The notes under the pieces were generated by a model. That model was given only the letters and a program-made list of their open reading frames with translations, was not told where the DNA came from and searched no databases. The position numbers were made by a program, and so were the translations under genes. DNA of 64,000 nucleotides, taken from positions 1,178,001-1,242,000 of the forward strand of contig NZ_JPOJ01000001.1 in assembly GCF_000733855.1 (NCBI RefSeq), in the 5' to 3' direction. Shown here piece by piece: positions 23,101 to 31,182 of the stretch. This DNA is from Methylomicrobium agile. GTDB taxonomy: Bacteria > Pseudomonadota > Gammaproteobacteria > Methylococcales > Methylomonadaceae. Within the stretch, counting starts at the first letter, position 1. Each line of letters opens with the position of its first letter.

Positions 23101-23236
23101 GGGTGTTGGTCACGTCCGGATAAGCCTCGATCGGGGTTTCCAGATAGGCATGGATCCCGAACAACGCGATGAGAGCGGTAATCACCAGGGCGGCGACCCG
23201 CCGGTGCACGCAGGTTTCGATTAGCAACTTGAGCAC
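20132..23236 (-). CDS. czcA: CzcA-like heavy-metal efflux RND pump
   Basis: 1034 residues, twelve membrane helices in the RND arrangement. Helix 4 carries DFGIILDGAVVLVES (~398-412), with the two aspartates and glutamate typical of divalent-metal (CzcA-type) pumps. The N-terminus (RRVAALVITALIALFGIHAY) and the EVERQVTVPLERVLNGTPGM porter segment fit the HME subfamily. It uses the proton gradient to export metal across both membranes. The start is GTG at 23236, 10 bases after the membrane-fusion gene. Which metal (Zn, Co, Cd, Ni) is not decidable here. Confidence 0.93.
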   Translation of the reverse strand: MLKLLIETCVHRRVAALVITALIALFGIHAYLETPIEAYPDVTNTQVTVISLMPGYAPEEVERQVTVPLERVLNGTPGMLQMRSQSLFGLSLITITFEDDVDSFYSRTLITERMNGAELPESVQPVLAPDYTPLGEIYKFVVTSDRHSLYELRSEMEWNVSRVLRQVQGVADVLTFGGYYKEIHVEIDPIRLESFGLTLDEVNRAVASANRNVGAGFLRHGDQQMVIRSVGYLGSPEDVKKIVLKSEGGTPLTVGDVARLVQAYTPRQGTVGLDDHKEAVEGIVLLRRGQNPSRVLAAVHDKVEELNARMLPAGMKLVPFLDRTELVDKTLHTVYDNLLHGFLLVVGVVWLFLRSIRGSLIVACVIPLSLLVAFAGLYRLGMPANLISMGAIDFGIILDGAVVLVESVIHQASHRHPKSHRDMVRLIVDAAFSVAKPTFFAMLIIIAALLPVFTLERVEGRIFRPLALTYSFALGGGLIFAMTLVPALCAVLIQPKHAMIEEPRFLLRLRALYRRLLAWSLGRRPLVLGAAGVLLLTGALAAGRLGSEFLPELDEGDVHVFVEMPASISLAKGQAILLDMRERLLSFPEVKSILSQQGRSEDGTDNEGVNMSETFVHLKPREAWREGLHKEQLVEAMREELAAIPGVRFNFSQPIKDNVEEAVSGVRGKVVLKIYGDDLERMRATLEQAKSLLKAIPGVIDLDLYRESIVPQLQINLDRSALAREGITIDAAQDTIETGLAGKVTTELWQNERPVPVRTILRAGERSDKEQIGDLKLPAPSGARIPLREVAAMPIERGRTSIEREANRRFLALKFNVEGRDLGSVVHDAMAAVDGKVELEEGSFLVWGGEFENQQRAMGRLAVVVPIAVLIVLGLLYSALQSARSALAILLCTPFALAGGVFLLLAAGIPLSVSAAIGFIALLGQVSLMGLLVLSAIEERRRGGQLLSEAIVEGAVDRLRPVLMASLLALLGLLPMAVSTGIGSETQQPFAVVIVGGMFTTFFVAMLVLPVIYAYITPKRLITPEEADDIQEES

Positions 23237-23246
23237 GGCCGGCCTC

Positions 23247-24359
23247 CTACAACAGCATCGAAGCTTCGCCGTCGATCAGCAGCGCACCGTCGACGACCAC
23301 CCGCTCTCCGCCGGACAAGCCTTTCAATACCGGCGTCAGACCTTCGCGCGCCTGGCCGATCTGGATCGGACGCGCCTTGAATCGGCCGGGGCCGACTTCG
23401 ACATAGACCACGGTTTCCCGTCCGTCCTTGATCAGCACGGCCGACGCCGGCAGCATGATACGGCTGGGCGCGGACGCCTCGATGGAGACTCGCGCGTACA
23501 TGCCGGGACGCAGCGGAATCTTGGGATCGTCCGCGACGATGAAAACCGATGCCCGGCGCAGTTCGGTCTGGATCGCGGCGCTTTCGCCAACGACGTGGCC
23601 TTGAATCGGGTCTTGCAGCGAGGCGAGCTCGATAACCGCTTTGGCGCCTTTTTCGACCAGCAACAATTCTTTCTCGAAAACGTCGGCGACGATCCAGGCG
23701 GCCGAAGGCTCGCCCAAATCAAGCAGGAGAGCCCCCGCTTCCACAGCGGCGCCGGTCGCCACGTGCGCTTTCAGCACCGTGCTGTCGACCGGCGCGCGCA
23801 CGATCACTTCACCGGCGCGGCCGTCGCCGAGCAGACGCAGGAAGTCCCGGCTGCGTTCGAATTCGGCCCGCGCCTGCTTGAGTTGAGTTTCGGCTTCCAT
23901 CCGTTCGATGTCCAGGCCGACCCCGGCGCGCTGCATTTCCAATTGCCGGTTCAAATGATCCTGCGCGCGCGCAAGCTCCGTTCCCGCCCGGGTGTGGTCG
24001 GCACGTATCTGGACCGCATCGTTGCTGGCCAGCGCCACGACGGGGGCACCCGCCTTGATTTTGTCGCCGACCTGCACGAACACTTTACTCACGCGTCCGG
24101 CCACCACCGTTCCTACCGAGGAAATCGCTTGCGCCCGAAAATCCACTCTTGCCGGCGCCGTGACCACGCTGGCAACGGTCTCCGGCTGCACTTCGCGCAC
24201 CGTAATATAGGGCAGCGACTCCGGACGCAGCGTCACCACGCCCTTGCCGGCCGGCTCGATGGATGATTTTGAAGAAGGCTCGGGAGCCTGCGGGTTGTGA
24301 TTTTCACAGCCGATGGCAGCCAACAACCCAAGAAAAGCAAGCAAAGCAACAATTCGCAT
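23247..24359 (-). CDS. czcB: CzcB-like efflux membrane-fusion lipoprotein
   Basis: 370 residues. The lipobox LAAIGC (near 15-20) marks it as a lipoprotein anchored in the periplasm. The barrel-sandwich segments (AISSVGTVVAGRVSKVFVQV; VIVRAPVDSTVLKAHVATGA) flank a coiled coil (TRAGTELARAQDHLNRQLEM). I chose the ATG at 24359, which gives a proper lipoprotein signal; the frame is open to 24443 but the added residues hide it. It bridges CzcA and CzcC. Confidence 0.9.
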   Translation of the reverse strand: MRIVALLAFLGLLAAIGCENHNPQAPEPSSKSSIEPAGKGVVTLRPESLPYITVREVQPETVASVVTAPARVDFRAQAISSVGTVVAGRVSKVFVQVGDKIKAGAPVVALASNDAVQIRADHTRAGTELARAQDHLNRQLEMQRAGVGLDIERMEAETQLKQARAEFERSRDFLRLLGDGRAGEVIVRAPVDSTVLKAHVATGAAVEAGALLLDLGEPSAAWIVADVFEKELLLVEKGAKAVIELASLQDPIQGHVVGESAAIQTELRRASVFIVADDPKIPLRPGMYARVSIEASAPSRIMLPASAVLIKDGRETVVYVEVGPGRFKARPIQIGQAREGLTPVLKGLSGGERVVVDGALLIDGEASMLL

Positions 24360-24439
24360 GAACTTTCGATCGAATGACAAAGAGAGAACCGGATGCGTTT
24401 TCCGCCCGGTCCCCGCCATGTTACCAATCGAACCTTTCA

Positions 24440-25864
24440 TCAACCTGTCACAGCGTCATGTCGGGAGGCGCCCCGCAAGTGGCCGACGGAAGAGGGAAAG
24501 ACGATGGCGACCCGCGTGCCGACGCCTTGGACGCCGCTGCCGATTTCGACCCGGGCGTTGTGCAGTTCCGCGATTTCTTTCACAATCGCCAGCCCGAGGC
24601 CGCAACCGTCGCCTGGACTGCCCGGCGGCCGGTAAAACCGCTCGCAAACCTTGTCGATTTCGCCGGCCCCGATGCCGGGGCCGGCGTCTTCGACGATCAA
24701 CATACGGCACGGGTCGGCCTGCACCGCGACGTTGATTTGCCCGCCAGGAAAGCTATAGCGAATCGCATTGTCGAGTAAATTATTCACCAGCTCGCGCAGC
24801 AGCGTGGCGTCCGCCGAGACGGCCAGAGGCAACGGCTGCGCATCGAAGCCCAATTCGATGTTGCGTTCGAGCGCCTTCGGCGCCCATTCGAGGCAACACC
24901 GGCGGGCCAGCGCCTTCAAGTCGACCGTTTTGAACTCGGCCATGCCGCCCGCGATCGACTCGGAGCGGGCCAGCGTCAACAACTGCTCGTTCAGATGCGC
25001 GACGCGATCGGCCGCGTTTTTGATCTGCCCCATCGTCAGCTTCATCGCCTCGAAATCATCCGACAACAAGGCGCGCTCCGCCTGCAGCTTGAGCCCGGCC
25101 AGCGGTGTCCGCATCTGATGCGCGGCGTTTTCGACGAACCGGCGCTGGCTCAGCATGGCCGCCCCGAGCTTTTGCAGCAAGGCGTTGATCGTATGCGTCA
25201 GCGAGTGGACTTCAAGAGGCGCATCCTTGTCGGGTATCGGATCGAGGTCTTTCGCCGAACGCTGTTCGATCGCGGCGGCAAGCGCCTTTAACGGCTTTAG
25301 GCCGCCGCCGATGCCCGTCCAGATATGAAAACCGGCAAAGACCACCAACAAGCATTGCGGGACGATGACGGCGGTCAGGATTTGGACCATCATCCGGCGC
25401 CGTTTATTCAGCGTCTCCGCCACGGAAACCCGGACGGCTTCGCGGCTGTCGCGTGGAATCGTGATCAACGAGACGACTCTGACGTTTTTATTTTGCATCC
25501 TGCCGTCGCCGAAGTAAGGCGACGCCTGCTCGACCGGCGGCCCTGCCGGCACGGGGAGCGCCGTGTCGCCGGCAATGAAGCCCGATGAGGCCGATTCGAC
25601 TTTGAAGAAGGTTTTATCGATTGCGTCCCAGCGGAATACCGCCATCGCTTCGGGCGGCAATTCGAAGGTGATTTTATCCTGTTTTCCCTTGACCTGCTGC
25701 GCCAACGAGCTCGCGGAATCGAGCAGCCACTGGTCGTAAGCGGTATTGGCAAAATAGAAGGCCACGAAGTAAGACACGGCCGCATCCAGAAGCACCAGCA
25801 CGAAAAAAGGAAGCGTCAGCCGCGAAAGAATCCGGAAGCGGATACTCTTCGGCTTAGGCCCCAT
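24440..25864 (-). CDS. Sensor histidine kinase, TctE/CzcS-like
   Basis: 474 residues: membrane helix ~15-35, a periplasmic 2CSK_N-type sensor (DQWLLDSASSLAQQVKGKQD; FRWDAIDKTFFKV), a second helix (ILTAVIVPQCLLVVFAGFHI), HAMP, the phospho-acceptor H-box (ENAAHQMRTPLAG), the N-box (LVNNLLDNAIRYS) and G-boxes (DAGPGIGAG; GCGLGLAIVKE). It overlaps the response-regulator gene by 11 bases and precedes the efflux genes by ~80 bases, so it probably senses periplasmic metal. The ATG at 25864 gives a standard N-terminus. Confidence 0.92.
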   Translation of the reverse strand: MGPKPKSIRFRILSRLTLPFFVLVLLDAAVSYFVAFYFANTAYDQWLLDSASSLAQQVKGKQDKITFELPPEAMAVFRWDAIDKTFFKVESASSGFIAGDTALPVPAGPPVEQASPYFGDGRMQNKNVRVVSLITIPRDSREAVRVSVAETLNKRRRMMVQILTAVIVPQCLLVVFAGFHIWTGIGGGLKPLKALAAAIEQRSAKDLDPIPDKDAPLEVHSLTHTINALLQKLGAAMLSQRRFVENAAHQMRTPLAGLKLQAERALLSDDFEAMKLTMGQIKNAADRVAHLNEQLLTLARSESIAGGMAEFKTVDLKALARRCCLEWAPKALERNIELGFDAQPLPLAVSADATLLRELVNNLLDNAIRYSFPGGQINVAVQADPCRMLIVEDAGPGIGAGEIDKVCERFYRPPGSPGDGCGLGLAIVKEIAELHNARVEIGSGVQGVGTRVAIVFPSSVGHLRGASRHDAVTG

Positions 25865-26528
25865 GACCGGCCTCCAGCACGTAACCCAAACCGCGCAGCG
25901 TTCTGATATTGATCCCGAACGGGGCGAGGCGCTTGCGCAAGCGGGACACATACACTTCGATCGCATTGTCCGCGAGTTCCTCCCCTTCGACCGCCAGCCT
26001 TCCGGCAATCGCATCCTTGCTGACGACGCGCCCGGCCTGCAGCATCAACGCCAGCAGCACGCCATACTCTCTGGCGGGCAGCAACAACGGCCGGCCGTCG
26101 GCCGTTACCCGTTGCCCCACCGTATCGAGCGTCAACCGTCCGACCACGGTCTCGTGACCTATCTGGCCCTGGCTCCGCCTGATCAACGCCCTTACCCGGG
26201 CCTGCAATTCGCGCAGATCGAAAGGCTTGGCCAAATAATCGTCGGCTCCCGATTCCAGGCCGCCGATCCGGTCGTCGAGCGCGTTTCTCGCGGTCAGAAT
26301 CAGCACCGGCAGGGGCGATTTACGGGATCTGAGCTGCCTCAAGACGTCCCTGCCGTCGCAATCCGGCAAACCCAGATCGAGTATGACCAAATCGAAAACC
26401 TGAGTCAGCAAGGCCGTCATCGCGTAACTGCCCGTCATTGCATGAATCACGGCAAAACCCCAGTCGCTCAAGCTGCGCGACAGGCCGTCCGCCAGAATGG
26501 CGTCGTCTTCGACAAGCAGCACATTCAT
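25854..26528 (-). CDS. OmpR-family response regulator
   Basis: 224 residues. The receiver domain has the acidic pocket (VEDDAIL), phospho-accepting Asp51 in LVILDLGLPDCDG, T in LILTARN and K in LAKPFD. The C-terminal winged helix (AREYGVLLALMLQAGR; EVYVSRLRKRLAPFG; IRTLRGLGYVLE) binds DNA. It pairs with the overlapping kinase and likely activates the lipoprotein-RR-kinase-czcBAC operon. Confidence 0.93.
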   Translation of the reverse strand: MNVLLVEDDAILADGLSRSLSDWGFAVIHAMTGSYAMTALLTQVFDLVILDLGLPDCDGRDVLRQLRSRKSPLPVLILTARNALDDRIGGLESGADDYLAKPFDLRELQARVRALIRRSQGQIGHETVVGRLTLDTVGQRVTADGRPLLLPAREYGVLLALMLQAGRVVSKDAIAGRLAVEGEELADNAIEVYVSRLRKRLAPFGINIRTLRGLGYVLEAGHGA

Positions 26529-26570
26529 CGCAGAGCGGATGCGGAAAACCTCCGGCGCAGCGCGGTGAAA

Positions 26571-27110
26571 TCAGTGCCAGCCGCCATATTGCTTGGTCGG
26601 ATCGCCGCGGAAACCGGCGGTCGTTTTGTTGGACTCCGGCACAGTGCCCATACTTTCGGCCGCCACGAGCAGGTTGCCGTGCGTATAACCGCCCAGCGCT
26701 TTGGCTTTTTTGGCGATCGCGGTCGAGAGCGGAGTGATGTCGTATTTGGTGACGGTCGGATGGATGACCGCAGTGACCAGTTGTTCGCCGCCGGCCACTG
26801 GATAAAAGGTCAACAGAATCGGCAACGCTGTCCCGGCAGGCACCTGCACACGGTAATGTTCGCTGCCTTGCAAAGCCATTTCGGCGATCACCGCGCCTTT
26901 TTCGTCGCTGACCTTGACCGTTCCGGACTTGACCGGCCCTTTGTCGTCGGAGACCATCCCTTCCAGCGTCACGGCCTGTTCGTACTTGCGGACCGTTTGC
27001 TGCGGAAAGGCACTTTTCGGCGTCTCGTTTCCGCAACCGGCAACCGTAATCAACGCCAGAAGAGACGCCGCCAGGACGCCCCGAGGGAATGAGAATGAGT
27101 TCATAGGCAT
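26571..27110 (-). CDS. Putative periplasmic lipoprotein of the efflux operon
   Basis: 179 residues. The signal sequence RGVLAASLLALITVAGC ends in a lipobox (TVAGC). The mature part (VTLEGMVSDDKGPVKSGTVK; HYRVQVPAGTALPILLTFYP) looks like a beta-sandwich of carboxypeptidase-regulatory or invasin-like type. It has no histidine or cysteine cluster that would show metal binding. Two start codons are possible (27110, 27104). It is the first gene before the two-component pair, 42 bases upstream of the regulator. I do not recognise a specific function. Confidence 0.7.
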   Translation of the reverse strand: MPMNSFSFPRGVLAASLLALITVAGCGNETPKSAFPQQTVRKYEQAVTLEGMVSDDKGPVKSGTVKVSDEKGAVIAEMALQGSEHYRVQVPAGTALPILLTFYPVAGGEQLVTAVIHPTVTKYDITPLSTAIAKKAKALGGYTHGNLLVAAESMGTVPESNKTTAGFRGDPTKQYGGWH

Positions 27111-27192
27111 AAAGTTATTTCCGTCGAATTTGATCGAAACACATCGCCCCCATGCTACGGCATTCGCCGCTATACACCAGCCGCCCGGAGTC

Positions 27193-27246
27193 CCAAAGCC
27201 GGCTTTGGAACACACATGAATACCCCGTTCAAAGCAAGCTTTGAAC
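27193..27246. repeat. Two tandem hairpins between nadA and the lipoprotein gene
   Basis: CCAAAGCCGGCTTTGG (27193-27208) is a perfect 16-base palindrome. GTTCAAAGC-AA-GCTTTGAAC (27227-27246) is a 9-base stem. Both carry the AAAGC/GCTTT core. There is no clear T-run, so they may slow or stop nadA transcription without being classical terminators. Confidence 0.5.
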
Positions 27247-27267
27247 TCCGATGCCGCCAAAGGCCGA

Positions 27268-28365
27268 CTACGCCACTGCCAGCATGTTATCCAGCGCCTT
27301 TTTCGCCAGCTCCGACTCTTTCGGAGGCACCGTAATCCGGTTGATCACATGCCCTGCCGCCAGATTGTCCATCACCCAAGCCAGATGCTGCGGATCGGTC
27401 CGGAACATCGTCGAACACATGCACAGCATCGGCGACATGAAGTGCACATGCTTGCCCTCCGCCTTGCATTCCTCGTTCAAGCGGTTGACCAGGTTCAGTT
27501 CGGTTGCGACCAGCCAGCGGGTATTCGGTTCGGCCTCGCGCACCGTTTTCAGAATGTATTCGGTCGAACCGATGTATTCGGATTTCTGGCAGACTTCGAA
27601 CGCCGCCTCGGGGTGCGAAATGACTTTGGTTTCGGGATAGCGTTCGAGAAACTGGTCGATATGTTCCGGTTTGAAAGCTTGATGCACCGAGCAGAAGCCT
27701 TTCCAGAGAATGATCTTCGCGTTCTTGATCTGCTCGTCGGTCAACCCGCCGCGCGGCTGGGTAAAATCCCATGTGACCATCTGTTCGAGCGGAATGCCCA
27801 TCCGGTAGCCGGTATTGCGCCCCAGATGCTGATCCGGAAAGAACAGCACCTTGGGTCGCCGTTCGAAACTCCATTCGAGGATTTTCCGCGCATTCGAAGA
27901 GGTGCAGACGATACCTTCATGCTCGCCGCAAAAGGCTTTCAGGTCGGCCGCGGAATTGATGTAGGTGACCGGGGTCACTTCGTTTTCGACATCGATCACT
28001 TCGGCCAGCTCTTTCCAACACTGCTGTACCTTCAGCAGATTGGCCATATCCGCCATCGAACAGCCGGCCGCGAGGTCGGGCAAAATCGAAATCTGCTCGG
28101 GGCGCGACAGGATGTCGGCCACCTCGGCCATGAAATGGACGCCGCAGAATACGATGTACTCGGCATCGGAGGCGGCCGCGTTGCGCGACAGCTTCAGCGA
28201 ATCGCCGGTAAAATCGGCATGTTTGAAGACTTCATCGCGTTGATAATGGTGGCCCAGAATCACGCAGCGCTTGCCGAGCTTGGCTTTGGCAGAGGCGATG
28301 CGCTCGTCGCATTCGGCATCGCTCAGCAGAGCGTAATCTTCTATCGGAAAGGGGGTATTAGACAT
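27268..28365 (-). CDS. nadA: Quinolinate synthase
   Basis: 365 residues, condensing iminoaspartate with dihydroxyacetone phosphate to quinolinate for NAD synthesis. Hallmarks are ILGHHYQRDEV (~36-46), the [4Fe-4S] cysteine in VFCGVHFMAE (near 74), SSNARKILEW (near 157), WKGFCSVHQ (near 222) and the terminal cysteine cluster MLCMCSTMF (near 320). It stands alone: no nadB or nadC neighbour is in the window. Confidence 0.97.
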   Translation of the reverse strand: MSNTPFPIEDYALLSDAECDERIASAKAKLGKRCVILGHHYQRDEVFKHADFTGDSLKLSRNAAASDAEYIVFCGVHFMAEVADILSRPEQISILPDLAAGCSMADMANLLKVQQCWKELAEVIDVENEVTPVTYINSAADLKAFCGEHEGIVCTSSNARKILEWSFERRPKVLFFPDQHLGRNTGYRMGIPLEQMVTWDFTQPRGGLTDEQIKNAKIILWKGFCSVHQAFKPEHIDQFLERYPETKVISHPEAAFEVCQKSEYIGSTEYILKTVREAEPNTRWLVATELNLVNRLNEECKAEGKHVHFMSPMLCMCSTMFRTDPQHLAWVMDNLAAGHVINRITVPPKESELAKKALDNMLAVA

Positions 28366-28471
28366 TTTGCTTAGATCTTCACGGCAGGGTTAAAAGCAGT
28401 ATTGACGGATGCGCCAACGCCGATCCGTTCTCCAAAGTTGATATCTCTTTATCAAAATTCTTGTTCTAACC

Positions 28472-28648
28472 CTATTTGGATAATTTTTTAATGATTGACT
28501 TGGCTAAATATTCATCGATTTCGCCATGCCGCGGCACCGGTTGCGATTGTTGAGTTTCTTCATTGACATACCAATCATGTTTTCCGCCGTACCGCTTCAA
28601 TTTACAACCCATTGCTTCAAGGAACCGTATCAAATCCTTTCTTTTCAT
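28472..28648 (-). CDS. hicA: HicA-like mRNA interferase toxin
   Basis: A 58-residue protein that starts MKRKDLIRFLEAMGCKLKR and continues with GGKHDWYVN, the HicA double-stranded-RNA-binding-like fold with its catalytic histidine, then PVPRHGEIDEYLAKSIIKKL. The length is normal for HicA. The ATG at 28648 overlaps the hicB stop (TGATG). The order hicB then hicA is the reverse of the classical one. Confidence 0.82.
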   Translation of the reverse strand: MKRKDLIRFLEAMGCKLKRYGGKHDWYVNEETQQSQPVPRHGEIDEYLAKSIIKKLSK

Positions 28649-28839
28649 CAGGCCACGTGCATTTGTTCTACCTTGCGAATATACGGAATTTCATTGCTTT
28701 CGAGGTCAGCCAGCAAATCCTTCAGATTCTCCTGCAATTCCTCTTTGGTTTCGCCCTGAGTAATATAGTCCGGATAATCATTGATAAAGCCCAGAAAGAA
28801 ATCTTTGCTTTTCCAATAGGTATAACTCACCGTTTTCAT
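28648..28839 (-). CDS. hicB: HicB-like antitoxin (short form)
   Basis: 63 residues: the partial RNase-H-like HicB fold (YWKSKDFFLGFINDYPDYIT, then GETKEELQENLKDLLADL). It lacks the C-terminal DNA-binding domain of longer HicB proteins. I took the ATG at 28839 over the GTG at 28842. It precedes and overlaps hicA by one base, fitting a co-translated toxin-antitoxin pair. Confidence 0.8.
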   Translation of the reverse strand: MKTVSYTYWKSKDFFLGFINDYPDYITQGETKEELQENLKDLLADLESNEIPYIRKVEQMHVA

Positions 28840-28892
28840 CACTTTGATACCTCACAGACTTCCCCGACGCGGACAGGGCTGCGGCTTCGAAC

Positions 28893-28962
28893 GGTGGGTT
28901 CGGCGCGCGGAAAAAACGCTTAAACCCCAAAATTTTTGCGTGGCGCGCCGAACCCACCCTAC
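28893..28962. repeat. GTAG-flanked long hairpin at the 3' end of aspS (family D)
   Basis: GGTGGGTTCGGCGCG (28893-28907) pairs with CGCGCCGAACCCACC (28944-28958), followed by CTAC, i.e. GTAG on the minus strand. It sits two bases past the aspS stop and contains an inner T-rich stretch. It can act as a transcription stop and also fits the REP-type pattern of the other palindromes here. Confidence 0.6.
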
Positions 28963-28963
28963 A

Positions 28964-30748
28964 TCAAGCCTTCTCTTTGCCCGGCTGTTTGACCAGTTTG
29001 ATACCCAACTCACGCAATTGTTCCTCCGGAACGACCGCCGGCGCGCTGACCAAGGGACAAGCTGCCGACTGCGTTTTCGGGAATGCGATCACGTCGCGGA
29101 TCGAGGTCGAGCCGGTCATCAGCATGACCAGACGGTCCAGACCGAACGCCAGACCGCCGTGTGGCGGAGCGCCGTATTTCAAGGCATCGAGCAGGAAGCC
29201 GAATTTTTCGCGCGCTTCGTCTTCCTTGATGCCGAGAATTTCGAAGACGGCCCGCTGCATCGCCGGCCGGTTGATACGGATCGAACCCCCGCCGACTTCG
29301 GTGCCGTTCAGCACCAGGTCGTAAGCGCGCGACAAGGCCTCGCCGGGATTCGCCTGCAATTCTTCAATGGAACACTTCGGCGCGGTAAACGGATGGTGGA
29401 TAGCCGTATAGCGTCGGCTCTTTTCGTCCCACGCGAACATCGGAAAATCGACCACCCAGACCGGCTTCCACTCGCCTTCCAAAAGGCCCAGATCGTGGCC
29501 GAGCTTCACGCGTAGCGCGCCCATCGCCTCGTTCACAATGGAAGCCTTGTCCGCACCGAAGAAGATCAGGTCGCCGTTTTGCGCGCCGGTCTTCGCGAGC
29601 ACGTTGTCCCAGACTTCGGCCGGCGCAAACTTCACGATCGGCGATTGCAGGCCTTCGACCCCGACAGCCAGATCGTTGACCTTAATATAAGCGAGCCCCT
29701 TCGCGCCGTAGATGCCGACAAACTTGGTCAGATCGTCGATCTCCTTCCGGCTCAGGTCGGCCCCTTTCGGCAGGCGCATCGCGACCACGCGGCCCTGAGG
29801 ATCGTTCGCCGGCGCGGAAAAGACCTTGAAATCGACATTTTTCATGTCCTCGGCGATATCGACCAATTCCAAAGGAATCCGAAGATCCGGCCGGTCGATA
29901 CCGTATTTCGAAATCGCTTCCTGATAGGTCATGCGCGGGAAATGCGCGCCCAGGTTCACGCCGATCACTTTCTGGAACAGCTGGCGGATCATCTCTTCCA
30001 TGATGTGCATGATCTCGTCTTCGTCCATGAACGAGGTCTCGATATCGAGCTGGGTAAACTCGGGCTGGCGGTCCGCGCGCAAATCCTCGTCGCGGAAGCA
30101 GCGCACGATCTGATAATAGCGGTCCATGCCCGCGACCATCAGAATCTGCTTGTACAACTGCGGCGATTGCGGCAGCGCGAAGAACGCGTTTTCATGTGTC
30201 CGGCTCGGCACGATATAGTCGCGCGCGCCTTCCGGGGTCGCCTTGGTCAGATACGGGGTTTCGATTTCGAAGAACTCATGATCGTCCAGGAAGTTGCGCA
30301 GCACCCGCGCCACGTCACGACGCACTTTCATCTTTTCCTGCATCGCAAAACGGCGGAGATCAATATAGCGGTAGCGCAGGCGCAGTTCCTCGTTGACCTC
30401 GATCTCGCTTTCGACCGGGAACGGCGGCGTTTCGGACTCGTTTAGCACGACCATCTCGCTCACCAGCACTTCGATTTCGCCGGTGCCCATATTCGGATTG
30501 ATCGTCCCTTCGGGACGCCCGCGCACGCTGCCTTTGACTTTCAGCACATATTCGCTGCGCACATGTTCGGCCAGGGAGAACGCTTCATGCACATCCGGAT
30601 CGAAAACGACCTGCACCAAGCCGGTACGGTCTCTGAGATCGATAAAAATGACCCCCCCATGGTCGCGGCGGCGATGCACCCAACCGCACAATTCGACGGT
30701 CTGGCCGGTATGTTGTTTCGTTAATTCCCCGCACTTGTGCGTACGCAT
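28964..30748 (-). CDS. aspS: Aspartyl-tRNA synthetase
   Basis: 594 residues, a bacterial-type class II enzyme. It starts with [20 protein letters not shown] and the OB-fold anticodon domain ([20 protein letters not shown]). Motif 2 is [18 protein letters not shown] (near 217), a GAD insertion domain follows, and motif 3 is [16 protein letters not shown] (near 530). It charges tRNA-Asp. A 40-base gap with the long hairpin follows its stop, and the FmdB-like gene lies 83 bases upstream on the same strand. Confidence 0.97.
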   Translation of the reverse strand: MRTHKCGELTKQHTGQTVELCGWVHRRRDHGGVIFIDLRDRTGLVQVVFDPDVHEAFSLAEHVRSEYVLKVKGSVRGRPEGTINPNMGTGEIEVLVSEMVVLNESETPPFPVESEIEVNEELRLRYRYIDLRRFAMQEKMKVRRDVARVLRNFLDDHEFFEIETPYLTKATPEGARDYIVPSRTHENAFFALPQSPQLYKQILMVAGMDRYYQIVRCFRDEDLRADRQPEFTQLDIETSFMDEDEIMHIMEEMIRQLFQKVIGVNLGAHFPRMTYQEAISKYGIDRPDLRIPLELVDIAEDMKNVDFKVFSAPANDPQGRVVAMRLPKGADLSRKEIDDLTKFVGIYGAKGLAYIKVNDLAVGVEGLQSPIVKFAPAEVWDNVLAKTGAQNGDLIFFGADKASIVNEAMGALRVKLGHDLGLLEGEWKPVWVVDFPMFAWDEKSRRYTAIHHPFTAPKCSIEELQANPGEALSRAYDLVLNGTEVGGGSIRINRPAMQRAVFEILGIKEDEAREKFGFLLDALKYGAPPHGGLAFGLDRLVMLMTGSTSIRDVIAFPKTQSAACPLVSAPAVVPEEQLRELGIKLVKQPGKEKA

Positions 30749-30831
30749 GGTGGTGTTGTTCCTGTCAATCCGAAAAAATCGCCGATATTAACGGCTTATC
30801 ATGCTGAATTCAAGCCGGCTTGTTCAAACCA

Positions 30832-31089
30832 TCAGTGGCTGCAGCTGCCGCTGCAACTGTGCGGCTTGGACGCTTCCGTGCTTTCGCCCGCGACGTTCTT
30901 CTTCGCGCCGCTCTTGAAGTCGGTTTCGTACCAGCCGCCGCCTTTCAAGCGGAATCCGGCCGCGGAAATTTTTTTGATCAGATCGGGCTGGCTGCACGCC
31001 GGGCAATGAATCAGCGGCTGGTCGCTAAGTTTTTGCAAGGCTTCGTGCTCGTACCCGCAGGATTGGCACTGATATTCGTAGATTGGCAT
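30832..31089 (-). CDS. FmdB-family zinc-ribbon protein
   Basis: 85 residues. It begins MPIYEYQCQSCGYEHEAL and continues with CPACSQPDLIKKISAAGF, giving two CxxC knuckles for one zinc, and has a cysteine/histidine-rich tail (SCSGSCSH). This family commonly lies directly upstream of aspS, as it does here. The biochemical role is unknown; a regulatory or RNA-related function has been proposed for such ribbons. Confidence 0.88.
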   Translation of the reverse strand: MPIYEYQCQSCGYEHEALQKLSDQPLIHCPACSQPDLIKKISAAGFRLKGGGWYETDFKSGAKKNVAGESTEASKPHSCSGSCSH

Positions 31090-31182
31090 GGATGACTCCG
31101 GTAAAAAAACAATACTTGAGATAAGGCTAGGCGCGTATTTTTCAAGTGGCTAAGATAGAATATAAGGTTATTCTACAAGAAA

